DNA from: Paraburkholderia sp. D15
GTDB lineage: Bacteria; Pseudomonadota; Gammaproteobacteria; Burkholderiales; Burkholderiaceae
Reading direction: 5' to 3'
NCBI RefSeq assembly: GCF_029910215.1
Contig: NZ_CP110395.1
Coordinates: 2,604,001 to 2,668,000, forward strand
DNA length: 64,000 nucleotides
Part shown: piece by piece, positions 41,563 through 50,692 of the stretch
Layout of the letters: each line of letters starts with the position of its first letter
Numbering within the stretch: the stretch's first letter is position 1
Notes under the pieces: generated by a model
Databases searched by the model: none
What the model was told of the DNA's origin: nothing
What the model saw: only the letters and a program-made list of their open reading frames with translations
Program-made: the position numbers and the translations under genes

Positions 41563-43827
41563 TCAGTGCGGCTTTTCCAGCGCGGCGATCGCGACGCCGA
41601 GCGCTTCGATCACGTCGTGCCATTGCCCCGGCCTGTTCTGCCGGAACAGCCGCGCGCGCGGATACCACGGGCTGTCCGCGCGTTCGCGTTGCCAGCGCCA
41701 TTCGGGCGGGTCGGCCAGCACGACCCAGACAGGACGGTCCAGCGCACCGGCCAGATGCGCGAGCGCCGAGTCGACCGAGATCACCAGATCGAGCGACTGC
41801 ATCAGCGCCGCCGTGTCGGCGAAATCGTCGAGTTCGTCGTCGATGCGGATCATCGGTGTGGTATCCAGCGCGTCCTCGTCGGCGTCGGACATCTGCTTCT
41901 GCACGCTGATCCAGTCGACGTCCAGATCGAACAGCGGCGCCAGTTGCGCGAGGCCGATCGAACGGTTGTGGTCGTTGCGGTGCGCGGGGTTGCCGGCCCA
42001 TGCGAGGCCGATGCGCGGACGGCGCGGGCCGGGTGGACGAGGTGTTGGGTGTGCTTGATGTGCCCGGTCGAGCGCGTCGTCCAGCCGCTGCGCGCAATAG
42101 CGCACGCGTTCCGGATCGGCATGCAGATATGGCGTGTCGCGCGGAATACTCGCCGCATCGGCGCGCAATGCAAGCGGCAGGCTGAGTAGCGGACATTGGT
42201 AGTCGAATGCGGGCAGCGGGTCGCCGCGCGCGATCACCTGCACTTGTGCTTGATCTTGCCCTTGCGTGGATGCCGGCAACGAAGCCATCAGCGTGTGCAA
42301 CGTCCGCGGCACTTCCAGCAGCACGCGCGCACCCAACGCGGCCACGCGCGGCACGTAGCGGCAAAACTGCAGCGTGTCGCCATAGCCCTGCTCCGCGTGA
42401 ATCAGGATCGTCCTGCCGTCGAGCGGCGCGTCGCCGCGCCACGCCGGCTGCGCGAACGCACGATCGTGCCGCGTCCCTTCGGCATCGCGCAGCCGCCATT
42501 CGTACGCCGTCCAGCCGCGCGCGAAGTCGCCCTGCGCGAGGTACAGAACGGCCCGCGCGACATGCGCGTCCACATAATCGGGGTTCAGTTCGATCGCGCG
42601 GCCGTACGCATTCAGCGCCGCTTCGTCGCGCCCCGCATCGGCGTGAAGCTTGCCGCGATTGAAGAAGTCGATGGCTTGCGCGGGCCGAAGCGCGGCCGCG
42701 CGATCGAGTGCGCTCAGCGCCTCGTCACGCCGGTGCAGATCCTGCAACACGCCGCAGCGGTTGAGCCACGCATCGGCGAAGCGCGGGTCGCGCGCCAGCG
42801 CCGCGTCATACGCAGCGAGCGCCGCGCCGAAGCGCTTCAGATGGCGCAGCGCGTTGCCGCGATTGCAATGCACCTCGACCGCGTCGGGCGCGATGGCGAG
42901 CGCGAGGTCGTAGCTCGACAACGCGGCCTCGTATCGTTGCAATCGGAGCAGCGCATTGCCCCGGCAGCTCAACGCGGGCGCATGCCGCGCGTCGAGCGAC
43001 AGCACCCGTTCGCAGCGGCCGATCGCTTCGGCCGCGCGCCCGAGGTGTTCCAGCGCAATCGCGCTGTGATGAAGCGCGTCGATCCGGTTCGGTTCGGCGG
43101 CGATCGCCTCGTCGAAAGCGGCCAGCGCTTCGCTCGAACGATCGAGATCGGCGAGACACTGGCCGCGCATCGACAACATCGCGGCATGGCCGGGCTGGAG
43201 CGAGAGTGCGCGCTCGACGCTGTGCAACGCGTCGGCGGTGCGTCCCAGTTCGCGCAGCACGAGGCTGCGGTTGAACCACGATTCGAACGACGCGGGATCG
43301 ACCACGAGCGCGCGATCGTAGCTCTGCAACGCCTCGTCGCGGCGGCCTAGCGCGCGCAGCGCGCCGCCGCGGTTGCACAACGCGTCGAGCACCAGCGGCG
43401 AGATCGACAGCACGCGGTCGAACGCGTCGAGCGCGGCCGCGTGGCGGCGTTGGGCACTCAGCGTATTGCCCTTGCGCACCAGGGTTTGAACGTCGGCGGG
43501 ATCGAGCCGCAGCGCCGCCTCGAAGTGCGTGAGTCCCTCGTCGATGCGACCCGTTTCGGCGAGCACCGCGCCGAGATCGGATAACGCGCGCACGGCAGGC
43601 GCGCGCGCGATCGAACGGCGCAGCAGCGCCTCGGCCTGCGCCACGGCACCGCGCTGGTAGTGCAGCACACCGTATTGATGCAGCACGTCGGCGCGTTCGG
43701 GTTCCTGCGCGAGCAGCGTGTCGTATTCGCGCGCGGCCTCGTCGAAGCGGCCTTGCGCGTGCCAGTCTTTCGCGCGCGCCAGATTTGCCGCGCCCCGTGC
43801 CCTGTCCTCTGAGTATCCGGCCTCCAC
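41563..43827 (-). CDS. TPR-repeat glycosyltransferase C (GT9-like C-terminus)
   Basis: A 754-residue paralogue of A and B and first gene of the three. The start is GTG 43825-43827 after GGGGAGCGAAG. TPR repeats span about 12-435 (YDTLLAQEPERADVLHQYGV, SYDRALVVDPASFESWFNRS). The transferase domain (about 440-750) carries QGDFARGWTAYEWRLRD, GRTILIHAEQGYGDTLQFCR, RIGLAWAGNPAHRNDHNRSI and VDSALAHLAGALDRPVWVVL. It begins a leftward series C-B-A-tpsA. A candidate Pho box lies 117 bases upstream of its start. Confidence 0.87.
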   Translation of the reverse strand: MEAGYSEDRARGAANLARAKDWHAQGRFDEAAREYDTLLAQEPERADVLHQYGVLHYQRGAVAQAEALLRRSIARAPAVRALSDLGAVLAETGRIDEGLTHFEAALRLDPADVQTLVRKGNTLSAQRRHAAALDAFDRVLSISPLVLDALCNRGGALRALGRRDEALQSYDRALVVDPASFESWFNRSLVLRELGRTADALHSVERALSLQPGHAAMLSMRGQCLADLDRSSEALAAFDEAIAAEPNRIDALHHSAIALEHLGRAAEAIGRCERVLSLDARHAPALSCRGNALLRLQRYEAALSSYDLALAIAPDAVEVHCNRGNALRHLKRFGAALAAYDAALARDPRFADAWLNRCGVLQDLHRRDEALSALDRAAALRPAQAIDFFNRGKLHADAGRDEAALNAYGRAIELNPDYVDAHVARAVLYLAQGDFARGWTAYEWRLRDAEGTRHDRAFAQPAWRGDAPLDGRTILIHAEQGYGDTLQFCRYVPRVAALGARVLLEVPRTLHTLMASLPASTQGQDQAQVQVIARGDPLPAFDYQCPLLSLPLALRADAASIPRDTPYLHADPERVRYCAQRLDDALDRAHQAHPTPRPPGPRRPRIGLAWAGNPAHRNDHNRSIGLAQLAPLFDLDVDWISVQKQMSDADEDALDTTPMIRIDDELDDFADTAALMQSLDLVISVDSALAHLAGALDRPVWVVLADPPEWRWQRERADSPWYPRARLFRQNRPGQWHDVIEALGVAIAALEKPH

Positions 43828-43943
43828 CTTCGCTCCCCTCGTCGTATTGGGCGATGTGCGGTCACCGCCGGCCGCGCCGCGCTCGCGGTAGCGCGAGCGG
43901 GCGTTGCCAGTGACTGCTTCATACCGAGACTAGCGGACAGGCA

Positions 43944-43961
43944 ATAACAGCCGTATGACGA
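43944..43961 (-). promoter_or_regulatory. candidate Pho box upstream of the glycosyltransferase-tpsA series
   Basis: On the minus strand TCGTCATACGGCTGTTAT has two half-sites (GTCAT and CTGTTAT) at the 11-base PhoB period and matches 12 of 18 consensus positions; the AT-rich spacer is missing. It sits in the 207-base gap between gspJ and gene C. It would fit phosphate-starvation control of the tpsA series. Confidence 0.35.
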
Positions 43962-44034
43962 AAGTTACGGAACATTTCCTCGATCGCGCATGGATATGCA
44001 TCGGGCATTTTATTTACCCAGCATGCGGGATTTT

Positions 44035-44781
44035 TCATTGTCCGATCGGAATCGTCCGCACGAATTCGACCGGCGGGCTACCCAGCGACACGGTGAAGCG
44101 AACTCCACGCGGCAACGGCAAACCGAGCGACGTGAGGTTGCTGATGCCATGCTGCGACAGAAAGTGCGTGTACGCGGCCTCGACCGCGGGCTGGCTGGGT
44201 GTCCAGCCGTCCGGTGCGAGCCACACGGCGAGTTGCATCGCGTGGGCGTCGTCGCTGACGACGATGCGCGCGAAGCGGTCCATGTGCTGGAGCGCGTCGT
44301 CGAGATCGGCGAGCGAGCCGAGCGGCTGCGACGCGCTGCGGGTGAGTTCGCGGCCCTTCAACTGGTAGCGCACCACCTGCACCTGGGTCGGCCCGCTGTC
44401 GACGCCGACATGCCGCACCAGCACGAGTTCGTTGGGCCGCATGCGCAGCGGCGGCCCGAACACTTCGTCGGCGGTCACGAGATTGAGCAGGTCGTACTGG
44501 AGTTGCGAGAAGTAGCGGCCGATCAGACGCGTCTGCGCCAGGTTGCCATTGATGTCGGCGCGCGCGCGAATCGTCGCGTCGAGACCGCGCCACGACAGCA
44601 GCGCGATCACCGCGAGCAGCGCGATGGCGACCAGCATCTCGATCAGCGTGAAGCCGTGTGTGCCGCGGCGCTCGAAGCGGCGTTCGAAGCGGCGCACGAG
44701 GGGACGCCTGAAGCGCCCCCCGGCGCCGCGCGTCATGCCGGCCATGCGCGCCGCCGCGCGCCGCCTAGTGACGCGCTTCAT
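44035..44781 (-). CDS. gspJ: type II secretion minor pseudopilin GspJ
   Basis: A 248-residue minor pseudopilin. After a long basic leader the cleavage site is RRGTHG/FTLIEMLVAIALLAVIA, with Gly at -1 and Glu at +5, followed by LLSWRGLDATIRAR, a hallmark of GspJ. The rest is the mixed alpha/beta GspJ body (LIGRYFSQLQYDLLNLV, RMRPNELVLVRHV). It overlaps gspI by 17 bases, so the two are translationally coupled. GspI, GspJ and GspK form the pseudopilus tip with GspH. Confidence 0.93.
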   Translation of the reverse strand: MKRVTRRRAAARMAGMTRGAGGRFRRPLVRRFERRFERRGTHGFTLIEMLVAIALLAVIALLSWRGLDATIRARADINGNLAQTRLIGRYFSQLQYDLLNLVTADEVFGPPLRMRPNELVLVRHVGVDSGPTQVQVVRYQLKGRELTRSASQPLGSLADLDDALQHMDRFARIVVSDDAHAMQLAVWLAPDGWTPSQPAVEAAYTHFLSQHGISNLTSLGLPLPRGVRFTVSLGSPPVEFVRTIPIGQ

Positions 44782-45211
44782 CCTGCACCACGGTCGCCGC
44801 TTCGGCGAGCACGTTGCGGCTCGCCGCCGACGCGAACACGCTCACCGTCACCTGCCGCACCAGCGGACTCTGGAACGCCGTCACGACCTGGCGGCAGACG
44901 AAGCGGTAGGCGCCCTGCGGACACGCGAATGTCGTGCGTCCCACCGGCGGCCACGCCGAGGAAATGCGGATCGCGGCGAGCGCGTTGTCGGCGCTCCATA
45001 GCGCGAGCAGACGCGCGCGGGCGTCGTCGGTGCCGGTGGCGAGCGCGCCGGTGGCACGCAGCACCGCGCCGAGCGCGATCGCGACGATCGCCAGCGCGAT
45101 CAGCACTTCGATGAGCGTGAAGCCGCGCCGGGCGCCGGCGTCGCGGCGCCCGCGCGCCGCCCGCGTCCATGACGGGACGCGCGGCACGCGCCCGTTCGGA
45201 AGGACACGCAT
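44765..45211 (-). CDS. gspI: type II secretion minor pseudopilin GspI
   Basis: A 148-residue minor pseudopilin. The leader ends at ARRG/FTLIEVLIALAIVAIALG, with Gly at -1 and Glu at +5. The GspI body follows (LLALWSADNALAAIRIS, FACPQGAYRFVCRQVV). The ATG is at 45209-45211 after AAGGACAC. Its 3' end overlaps gspJ. It is separated from the other type II genes of the window by more than 20 kb of tpsA and glycosyltransferase genes. Confidence 0.92.
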   Translation of the reverse strand: MRVLPNGRVPRVPSWTRAARGRRDAGARRGFTLIEVLIALAIVAIALGAVLRATGALATGTDDARARLLALWSADNALAAIRISSAWPPVGRTTFACPQGAYRFVCRQVVTAFQSPLVRQVTVSVFASAASRNVLAEAATVVQDEARH

Positions 45212-45399
45212 GGGATTCCCCGCGGAAGAGACGGTCGTACAGGAAGAAAAGCTACCGTCCGGCGACGTTAACGCGGGCCTGTGGCAAGCGCGTGTCGAAT
45301 GCTACGCACCATTCGCGACAGCAGCCGACGGCAGGCGACAGCACGCTCGCCGCGATTCATCCGTCCTGCCCTGCTCGACCATCCCACCCCGCGCCCGGC

Positions 45400-46698
45400 T
45401 CACGGCTGCCATGCCGCGCCGTTGGGAAACGCGTACTGATCGAGCGAGGCCGCGTGCATTTCGATGCTGTAGCCGGGCCGTTGCGGCGGCATGTAGCGTC
45501 CGTGGCGGATCACCACGGGATCGATGAAATGCTCGTGCAGATGATCGACGTATTCGAGCACCCGGTTCTCCAGCGACGCCGACACGCAGATGTAGTCGAA
45601 CAGCGAAATATGCTGCACGTACTCGCACAAACCGACGCCGCCCGCATGCGGACACACCGGCACGCCGAACTTCGCCGCCATCAGCAGCACGACGATCACT
45701 TCGTTCAGGCCGCCCAGCCGGCAACTGTCCACCTGGCAGAAATCGATCGCCCGCGCCTGCAGCAACTGCTTGAACATCACGCGGTTCTGGCAATGTTCGC
45801 CGGTCGCCACGCCGATCGGTTTCAGACGTTCGCGGATCGCCGCGTGGCCGAGCACGTCGTCGGGACTGGTCGGTTCCTCGATCCACCAGGGGTCGAACTG
45901 CGCGAGACGCCGCATGTTGGCGACCGCCTCGTCGACGTCCCACACCTGGTTCGCGTCCATCATCAGCTTGCGCTGCGCGCCGATCTCCTCGCGCAGAATG
46001 CGCGCGCGGCGCATGTCTTCGTCGAGGTTGCCGCCGACCTTCTGCTTGAAATGCGTCCAGCCCTGGGCGACGCCTTCGCGCGCGAGGCGGCGGATCTTGT
46101 CGTCGTCGTAGCCGAGCCAGCCGGCCGAGGTCGTGTAGGCGGGATACCCTTGCGCGAGCATTTCCGCTTCGCGCGCGGCGCGCGTGGCGGCGTGGCGATG
46201 CAGCAGCGCGATCGCTTCTTCCGGTGTGATCGCGTCCGTCACGTAGCGGAAGTCGAGACAGCGCACCAGTTCTTCCGGGCTCATGTCGACCAGCAGCTTC
46301 CACACCGGTTTGTTCCGCGCTTTCGCCCACAGATCCCACACGGCATTGACGACGGCCGCCGTCGCCAGATGGATCGCGCCCTTGTCCGGGCCGATCCAGC
46401 GCAGTTGACTGTCCGAGGTCAGCGCGCGCCAGAACGCACCCATGTCCGCCGCGATGTCCTCGAGGGTCCTGCCGGCCACCAGCGGCGCGAGCGCCTGCAC
46501 CGCCGCCACGCAGATCTCGTTGCCGCGGCCGATGGTGAACGTCAGGCCGTGCCCGGTGAGCGCCTGGGGCGCATCGGTTTCGAGCGTCACGTAAGTGGCG
46601 GAGTAATCGGGCGCGGCGTTCATCGCGTCGGAGCCGTCGAGCGAGCGCGAGGTCGGGAAGCGGATGTCCCGCACGGACAGTCGGGTGATGGTGGTCAC
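45400..46698 (-). CDS. L-fuconate dehydratase-like enolase-superfamily enzyme
   Basis: A 432-residue enzyme predicted to dehydrate L-fuconate to 2-keto-3-deoxy-L-fuconate in non-phosphorylated L-fucose breakdown. Features match the FucD group: N-terminal capping domain (DIRFPTSRSLDGSDAMNAAP), acid-base Lys in FKQKVGGN (about 220), metal ligands in MMDANQVWDVDEA, EEPTSPDD and TGEHCQNRVMFKQ, and the late CPHAGGVGLCE block with catalytic His. The length is normal. It is last gene of an operon with a ribose-type ABC transporter. A related acid-sugar dehydratase role cannot be fully excluded. Confidence 0.9.
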   Translation of the reverse strand: MTTITRLSVRDIRFPTSRSLDGSDAMNAAPDYSATYVTLETDAPQALTGHGLTFTIGRGNEICVAAVQALAPLVAGRTLEDIAADMGAFWRALTSDSQLRWIGPDKGAIHLATAAVVNAVWDLWAKARNKPVWKLLVDMSPEELVRCLDFRYVTDAITPEEAIALLHRHAATRAAREAEMLAQGYPAYTTSAGWLGYDDDKIRRLAREGVAQGWTHFKQKVGGNLDEDMRRARILREEIGAQRKLMMDANQVWDVDEAVANMRRLAQFDPWWIEEPTSPDDVLGHAAIRERLKPIGVATGEHCQNRVMFKQLLQARAIDFCQVDSCRLGGLNEVIVVLLMAAKFGVPVCPHAGGVGLCEYVQHISLFDYICVSASLENRVLEYVDHLHEHFIDPVVIRHGRYMPPQRPGYSIEMHAASLDQYAFPNGAAWQP

Positions 46699-46768
46699 TG
46701 AAACGCCCTCCTCGGCGGCAGGTATCGGTGTCCGTCCGCGCCGCGCGGCGCGGACGGAAGGCGGCGGC

Positions 46769-47710
46769 TCAGTCGTACAGCACCGCGGCGATCTTCGGAT
46801 CGGTCATGTTGGTCTTGTCGTACCAGTAGAAACCGGTATCGACCTTCTTCGGCAGCTTCTCGCCCTTCAGGGCCTTCATCGCCGAATCGACCACGCACTT
46901 GCCGATGCCGACCGGATTCTGCGTGATCGCGCCGAGCATCAGCCCCGAGTTGATGTCGTCCTTCTGCTCCTTGCCCGAGTCGTAACCGATCAGCACCAGC
47001 TTCTTGCCCGACTCCTTCACGCCGATCGCCGCGCCTTCCGCCGAGCCCTCATTCGAACCGAAGATGCCCTTCAGGTTCGGATTGGCCTGGATCATCGCCT
47101 TGGCGATTTCGGCGGACTTCAGGTGATCGCCGCCGCCGTATTGGACCGACACGATCTTGATGTTCGGATGCTTCGCTTTCATCTCGTTCAGGAAGCCGTC
47201 GCGCCGGTCGATACCCGTGCGGCTCGTCTGGTCGTGCACCACCAGGCCGACTTCGCCCGCGTTGCCGATCGCTTCCGCCATCTTGTCGGCGGCGAGTCCG
47301 GCGGCGGCGAGATTGTCGGTCGCACAGGTGGTCAGCGGAATATCGCTGTCGACGCCCGAGTCGAACGCGATCACCGGAATCTTCGCGGCCTGCGCGCGCC
47401 GCAACAGCGGAATCGCCGCCTTGCTGTCGAGCGCGGCGATGCCGAGCGCCTGCGGCTTCTTGGCGAGCGCGGCCGACAGCATGTCGATCTGCTTGTCGAC
47501 CATCGCCTCGGTTTCCGGCCCTTCGAAGGTGATGCGCGCATGCTGCTGTTGCGCCGCCTGCTCGGCGCCGGCTTTGACGGCCTGCCAGAACTGATGCTGA
47601 AAGCCCTTCGAGATGAGCGGAATGTACGGGTCTTCCGCATACGCAGGGTTCGCTGCGCCGATCAACGCGCCCAGCCCGAGCGCAACTCCGAACAGTCTTC
47701 GATTCAACAT
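46769..47710 (-). CDS. sugar ABC transporter periplasmic binding protein (RbsB type)
   Basis: A 313-residue binding protein. The ATG 47708-47710 follows an excellent AGGAGGAGA site; an upstream in-frame extension is not credible. The signal peptide ends at NPAYA/ED. The PBP type 1 sugar-binding fold shows PYIPLISKGFQHQFWQAVKA, IPVIAFDSGVDSDIPLTTCA, IFGSNEGSAEGAAIGV and VLIGYDSGKEQ. The ligand is probably L-fucose or a related deoxysugar, judged from the neighbouring fuconate dehydratase. Confidence 0.93.
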   Translation of the reverse strand: MLNRRLFGVALGLGALIGAANPAYAEDPYIPLISKGFQHQFWQAVKAGAEQAAQQQHARITFEGPETEAMVDKQIDMLSAALAKKPQALGIAALDSKAAIPLLRRAQAAKIPVIAFDSGVDSDIPLTTCATDNLAAAGLAADKMAEAIGNAGEVGLVVHDQTSRTGIDRRDGFLNEMKAKHPNIKIVSVQYGGGDHLKSAEIAKAMIQANPNLKGIFGSNEGSAEGAAIGVKESGKKLVLIGYDSGKEQKDDINSGLMLGAITQNPVGIGKCVVDSAMKALKGEKLPKKVDTGFYWYDKTNMTDPKIAAVLYD

Positions 47711-47821
47711 GGCATCTCTCCTCCTAAGGTTGACCTTCTCCTTCTGCTGTTCAGGGCGCGTGAAGCATCGCGTGCGCCCGCTTTTTTCCGCTTTCCTTGA
47801 CGCCCGCGACGTCACCGCGCA

Positions 47822-48847
47822 TCAACGCTTGCTGCGCCGAAGAATGTCGGCATAGACCGCGAGAATGATGATCAGACCGGTCACGACGATCTGCCATTCC
47901 TGCGCGACCGACATGATGCGCAGCCCGTTGGTCAGCACGCTCATGATGAACGCGCCGATGATGGTGCCGAGTATCGTGCCCGAGCCGCCGCTCAGCGACG
48001 TGCCGCCGATCACCACCGCGGCGATCGCCTCGAGTTCATAGCCCTGACCGAGCGCCGGCTGCGCCGAGTTCAGGCGCGACGCGATCAGCAACCCCGCGAT
48101 CCCGCAGATGGCGCCGCCGAGCGCATAGATCCCGATCTTCCAGCGGTCGACGTTGACGCCCGAGAGCCGTACCGCCTCCTCGTTGCTGCCGAGCGCGAAC
48201 GTGTAGCGGCCGAGCGCGGTACGGTTCAGCGTCAGCGAACTGACGATGGCGAGAATGAACAGGATCAGCACGCCGTTGGGCACCGGCACGCTGGGCAGCA
48301 CGTGCGCGATCAGCGAGTCCTGCGAGATCAGGTAGAAGTTTTCCGTGTCGGTGAAGTAGATAGGCTTGTCGGCCGACACCACCAGCGAGAGCCCCTTGAG
48401 CAGCAGCATCATGCCGAGCGTCGCGATGAACGGCGGGATCTTCATCTTCGCCGTGAGCGTGCCCGAGATGGTGCCGCATAGCGCGCCCGTGCCGATCGCG
48501 GCAAGCACGCCGGTCCACATCGGCAGATGCCAGTTGGTGAGGAACACGCCGCAGATCACCGCGGTGAAGGTCATCAGCGTGCCGACGGACAGATCGATGC
48601 CGCCCGTGATGATGATGAACGTGCAGGCGATCGCCAGCACGCCGTTGACCGCGGTCGCCTGCAGAATGCCGAGAATGTTGTCGATCTGCATGAAGGCCGG
48701 CGACGCGAAACTGAAAAACGCCAGCAGCAGGATCAGACTCGCGAACGCGAGCAGCTTCTGCAGCGCGGCCGGTTTGAAAAGCCGCGCCCTGAGCCCAGCC
48801 GCGCGCGCGCCGCCCGCTAGCGCCGATGTATCCGATGGCAATGTCAT
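47822..48847 (-). CDS. sugar ABC transporter permease (RbsC type)
   Basis: A 341-residue inner-membrane permease with about ten hydrophobic helices. Conserved blocks are IITGGIDLSVGTLMTFTAVI, the coupling-loop-like RTALGRYTFALGSNEEAVRL, SGVNVDRWKIGIYALGGAIC and AAVVIGGTSLSGGSGTILG. It works with the binding protein encoded 111 bases downstream and the ATPase upstream. An 11-bp tandem repeat fills the gap before it. Confidence 0.95.
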   Translation of the reverse strand: MTLPSDTSALAGGARAAGLRARLFKPAALQKLLAFASLILLLAFFSFASPAFMQIDNILGILQATAVNGVLAIACTFIIITGGIDLSVGTLMTFTAVICGVFLTNWHLPMWTGVLAAIGTGALCGTISGTLTAKMKIPPFIATLGMMLLLKGLSLVVSADKPIYFTDTENFYLISQDSLIAHVLPSVPVPNGVLILFILAIVSSLTLNRTALGRYTFALGSNEEAVRLSGVNVDRWKIGIYALGGAICGIAGLLIASRLNSAQPALGQGYELEAIAAVVIGGTSLSGGSGTILGTIIGAFIMSVLTNGLRIMSVAQEWQIVVTGLIIILAVYADILRRSKR

Positions 48848-48910
48848 AAGCGTCTCTCGAACGATCCTTGTGGATGATTCTCGTGGCTGATTTCCGTCAC
48901 TTGTTATTGC

Positions 48911-48975
48911 CCTGCCTTTGCTCTGCGTTTGCTCTGCCTTTGCTCTGCGTTTGCTCTGCCTTTGCCCTGCGTTTA
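48911..48975. repeat. 11-bp tandem repeat, six units, in the ATPase-permease gap
   Basis: CTCTGCGTTTG and CTCTGCCTTTG alternate through six 11-base units (first and last slightly altered). It lies between the ATPase stop and the permease start, so it would sit in the intercistronic mRNA and could affect expression between the two genes. Confidence 0.88.
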
Positions 48976-48979
48976 CTTC

Positions 48980-50503
48980 TCAAGCCGCCGTCTTCAGCGG
49001 GTCGCGCTGCGTCGCCAGATGCATGATGCTCTCCTGCGACGCCTGCGCGGCCGTCAGCTCGCCGGTGATCCGTCCTTCGCACATCACCACGATGCGGTCG
49101 CTCATGCGCAGGATTTCCGGCAGCTCCGACGAGATCATCACGATCGCCTTGCCCTCGTTCGCGAGCGCGCGCAGCAGCTTGTAGATTTCGCTTTTCGCGC
49201 CGACGTCGATGCCGCGCGTCGGTTCGTCGAAGAACAACACGTCGCAGTCGCGCTCCAGCCATTTGGCGATCACGACCTTCTGCTGGTTGCCGCCCGACAG
49301 TAGCCTCACCGGCTGCGTCGCGGACGGCGTGCGGATCGCCAGCAGATCGATGAAATGCGCGGCGGTGCGGCGAATCCGCGCGCGGCGCAGGAAGAAGTTG
49401 AACGACAGGAACTTGCGCAGATTGGACATCACGATATTCGACTCGACGTCCATGCCGGTGGCGAGACCGTAGCGCTTGCGGTCTTCGGACAGGTAACCGA
49501 TGCCGTGCGCGACCGCGTCGCTCGGTTGGCGGATCGCGGCGGGCTTGCCGCGCACCACGATCTCGCCCGACTCGACGGGATCGGCGCCGAACACCGCGCG
49601 CGCCACTTCCGTGCGGCCGGCGCCCATCAAGCCGGCAAAGCCGAGAATTTCGCCGTGGCGCAGCGTGAAGCTGACATCGCGCACCAGCGGCCCGGCGTTC
49701 AGATGCCGGACTTCGAGCGCGATCTCCTTGTTCGGTGTGTTCTCATCGGGCACCGGCCGCGGTTCGACGTCCGTCAGCGTGCGCCCGACCATCATGCCGA
49801 TGATCGTCTGCACGCTCGCGTCCGCCGCGGCCACGGTGGCCACGTATTCGCCGTCGCGCAACACGGTGACGCGGTCGGCGATCTGCTTGAGTTCGTCCAT
49901 CTTGTGCGAGATGTAGACGATCCCCACGCCCCGGCTCTTCAGTTCGCGGATGATGCGGAACAGTTCGGCGATCTCCGCGTCGTTCAGCGCGGAGGTCGGT
50001 TCGTCCATGATCAGCACGCGCGAGTCGAACGACAGCGCCTTGGCGATCTCCACCATCTGCTGCCGCGCGACGGTGAGCGCGCCGACCATCGCACGCGGAT
50101 CGAGCGTGACGTGCAGATGATCGAGGATCTCGCGCGCCTGCGCATTGAGTTTGTCCTCGTCGAGAAACACGCCGAGCCGTCCACGGGGTTCGCGGCCGAT
50201 GAAGATGTTCTGCGCGACGCTCAGATGATTCATCAGTTGCAGCTCCTGATGAATGATGCCGATGCCGGCGGCCTGGGCCTCGCGCGGACTCTGGAAATCG
50301 ACCGGCTGGCCGTCGCGCAGGATGTCGCCCGAGTCGCGCTGATAGACGCCCGCGAGGATCTTCATCAAGGTGGACTTGCCGGCGCCGTTCTCGCCCATCA
50401 GCGCGTGGACTTCGCCCGCCATCAGATCGAACTGGACGTCGTGCAGCGCGCGTACGCCGGGAAAGCGCTTGCTGAGCTGGCGGATGGCGATGAGCGGGGT
50501 CAT
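48980..50503 (-). CDS. sugar ABC transporter ATP-binding protein (RbsA type)
   Basis: A 507-residue double ATPase. Start chosen at ATG 50501-50503 ([20 protein letters not shown]); the open frame upstream is not coding-like. The first domain has Walker [10 protein letters not shown], signature [11 protein letters not shown] and Walker [12 protein letters not shown]. The second has the degenerate Walker [11 protein letters not shown], signature [16 protein letters not shown] and [16 protein letters not shown]. This asymmetric pair is typical of ribose-type importers. It is first gene of the operon. Confidence 0.94.
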   Translation of the reverse strand: MTPLIAIRQLSKRFPGVRALHDVQFDLMAGEVHALMGENGAGKSTLMKILAGVYQRDSGDILRDGQPVDFQSPREAQAAGIGIIHQELQLMNHLSVAQNIFIGREPRGRLGVFLDEDKLNAQAREILDHLHVTLDPRAMVGALTVARQQMVEIAKALSFDSRVLIMDEPTSALNDAEIAELFRIIRELKSRGVGIVYISHKMDELKQIADRVTVLRDGEYVATVAAADASVQTIIGMMVGRTLTDVEPRPVPDENTPNKEIALEVRHLNAGPLVRDVSFTLRHGEILGFAGLMGAGRTEVARAVFGADPVESGEIVVRGKPAAIRQPSDAVAHGIGYLSEDRKRYGLATGMDVESNIVMSNLRKFLSFNFFLRRARIRRTAAHFIDLLAIRTPSATQPVRLLSGGNQQKVVIAKWLERDCDVLFFDEPTRGIDVGAKSEIYKLLRALANEGKAIVMISSELPEILRMSDRIVVMCEGRITGELTAAQASQESIMHLATQRDPLKTAA

Positions 50504-50692
50504 TGCGCGCAGCGGCCGCGGCGGAATGCGCGGTGGCCGGCGGGCTCCGCTGGAAAAGCGGACCGGGAGCAAGCGAGAGCCCGGCGTGGCCGGGCCGGCA
50601 GACGGTAATCGCAACGAGAAACCAGGCGCATTGCTGGACTCCCAAATCGACGTCTGACGATTCTACGTTGCCCGGTGGTGGCGGCTCAAGGT

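Noticed and set aside
45316..45342. Three GTCG-containing repeats upstream of gspI that resemble a Pho box on the minus strand.
   Set aside because: They are spaced 10 bases, not 11, and the half-sites are GC-rich without the CAT core.
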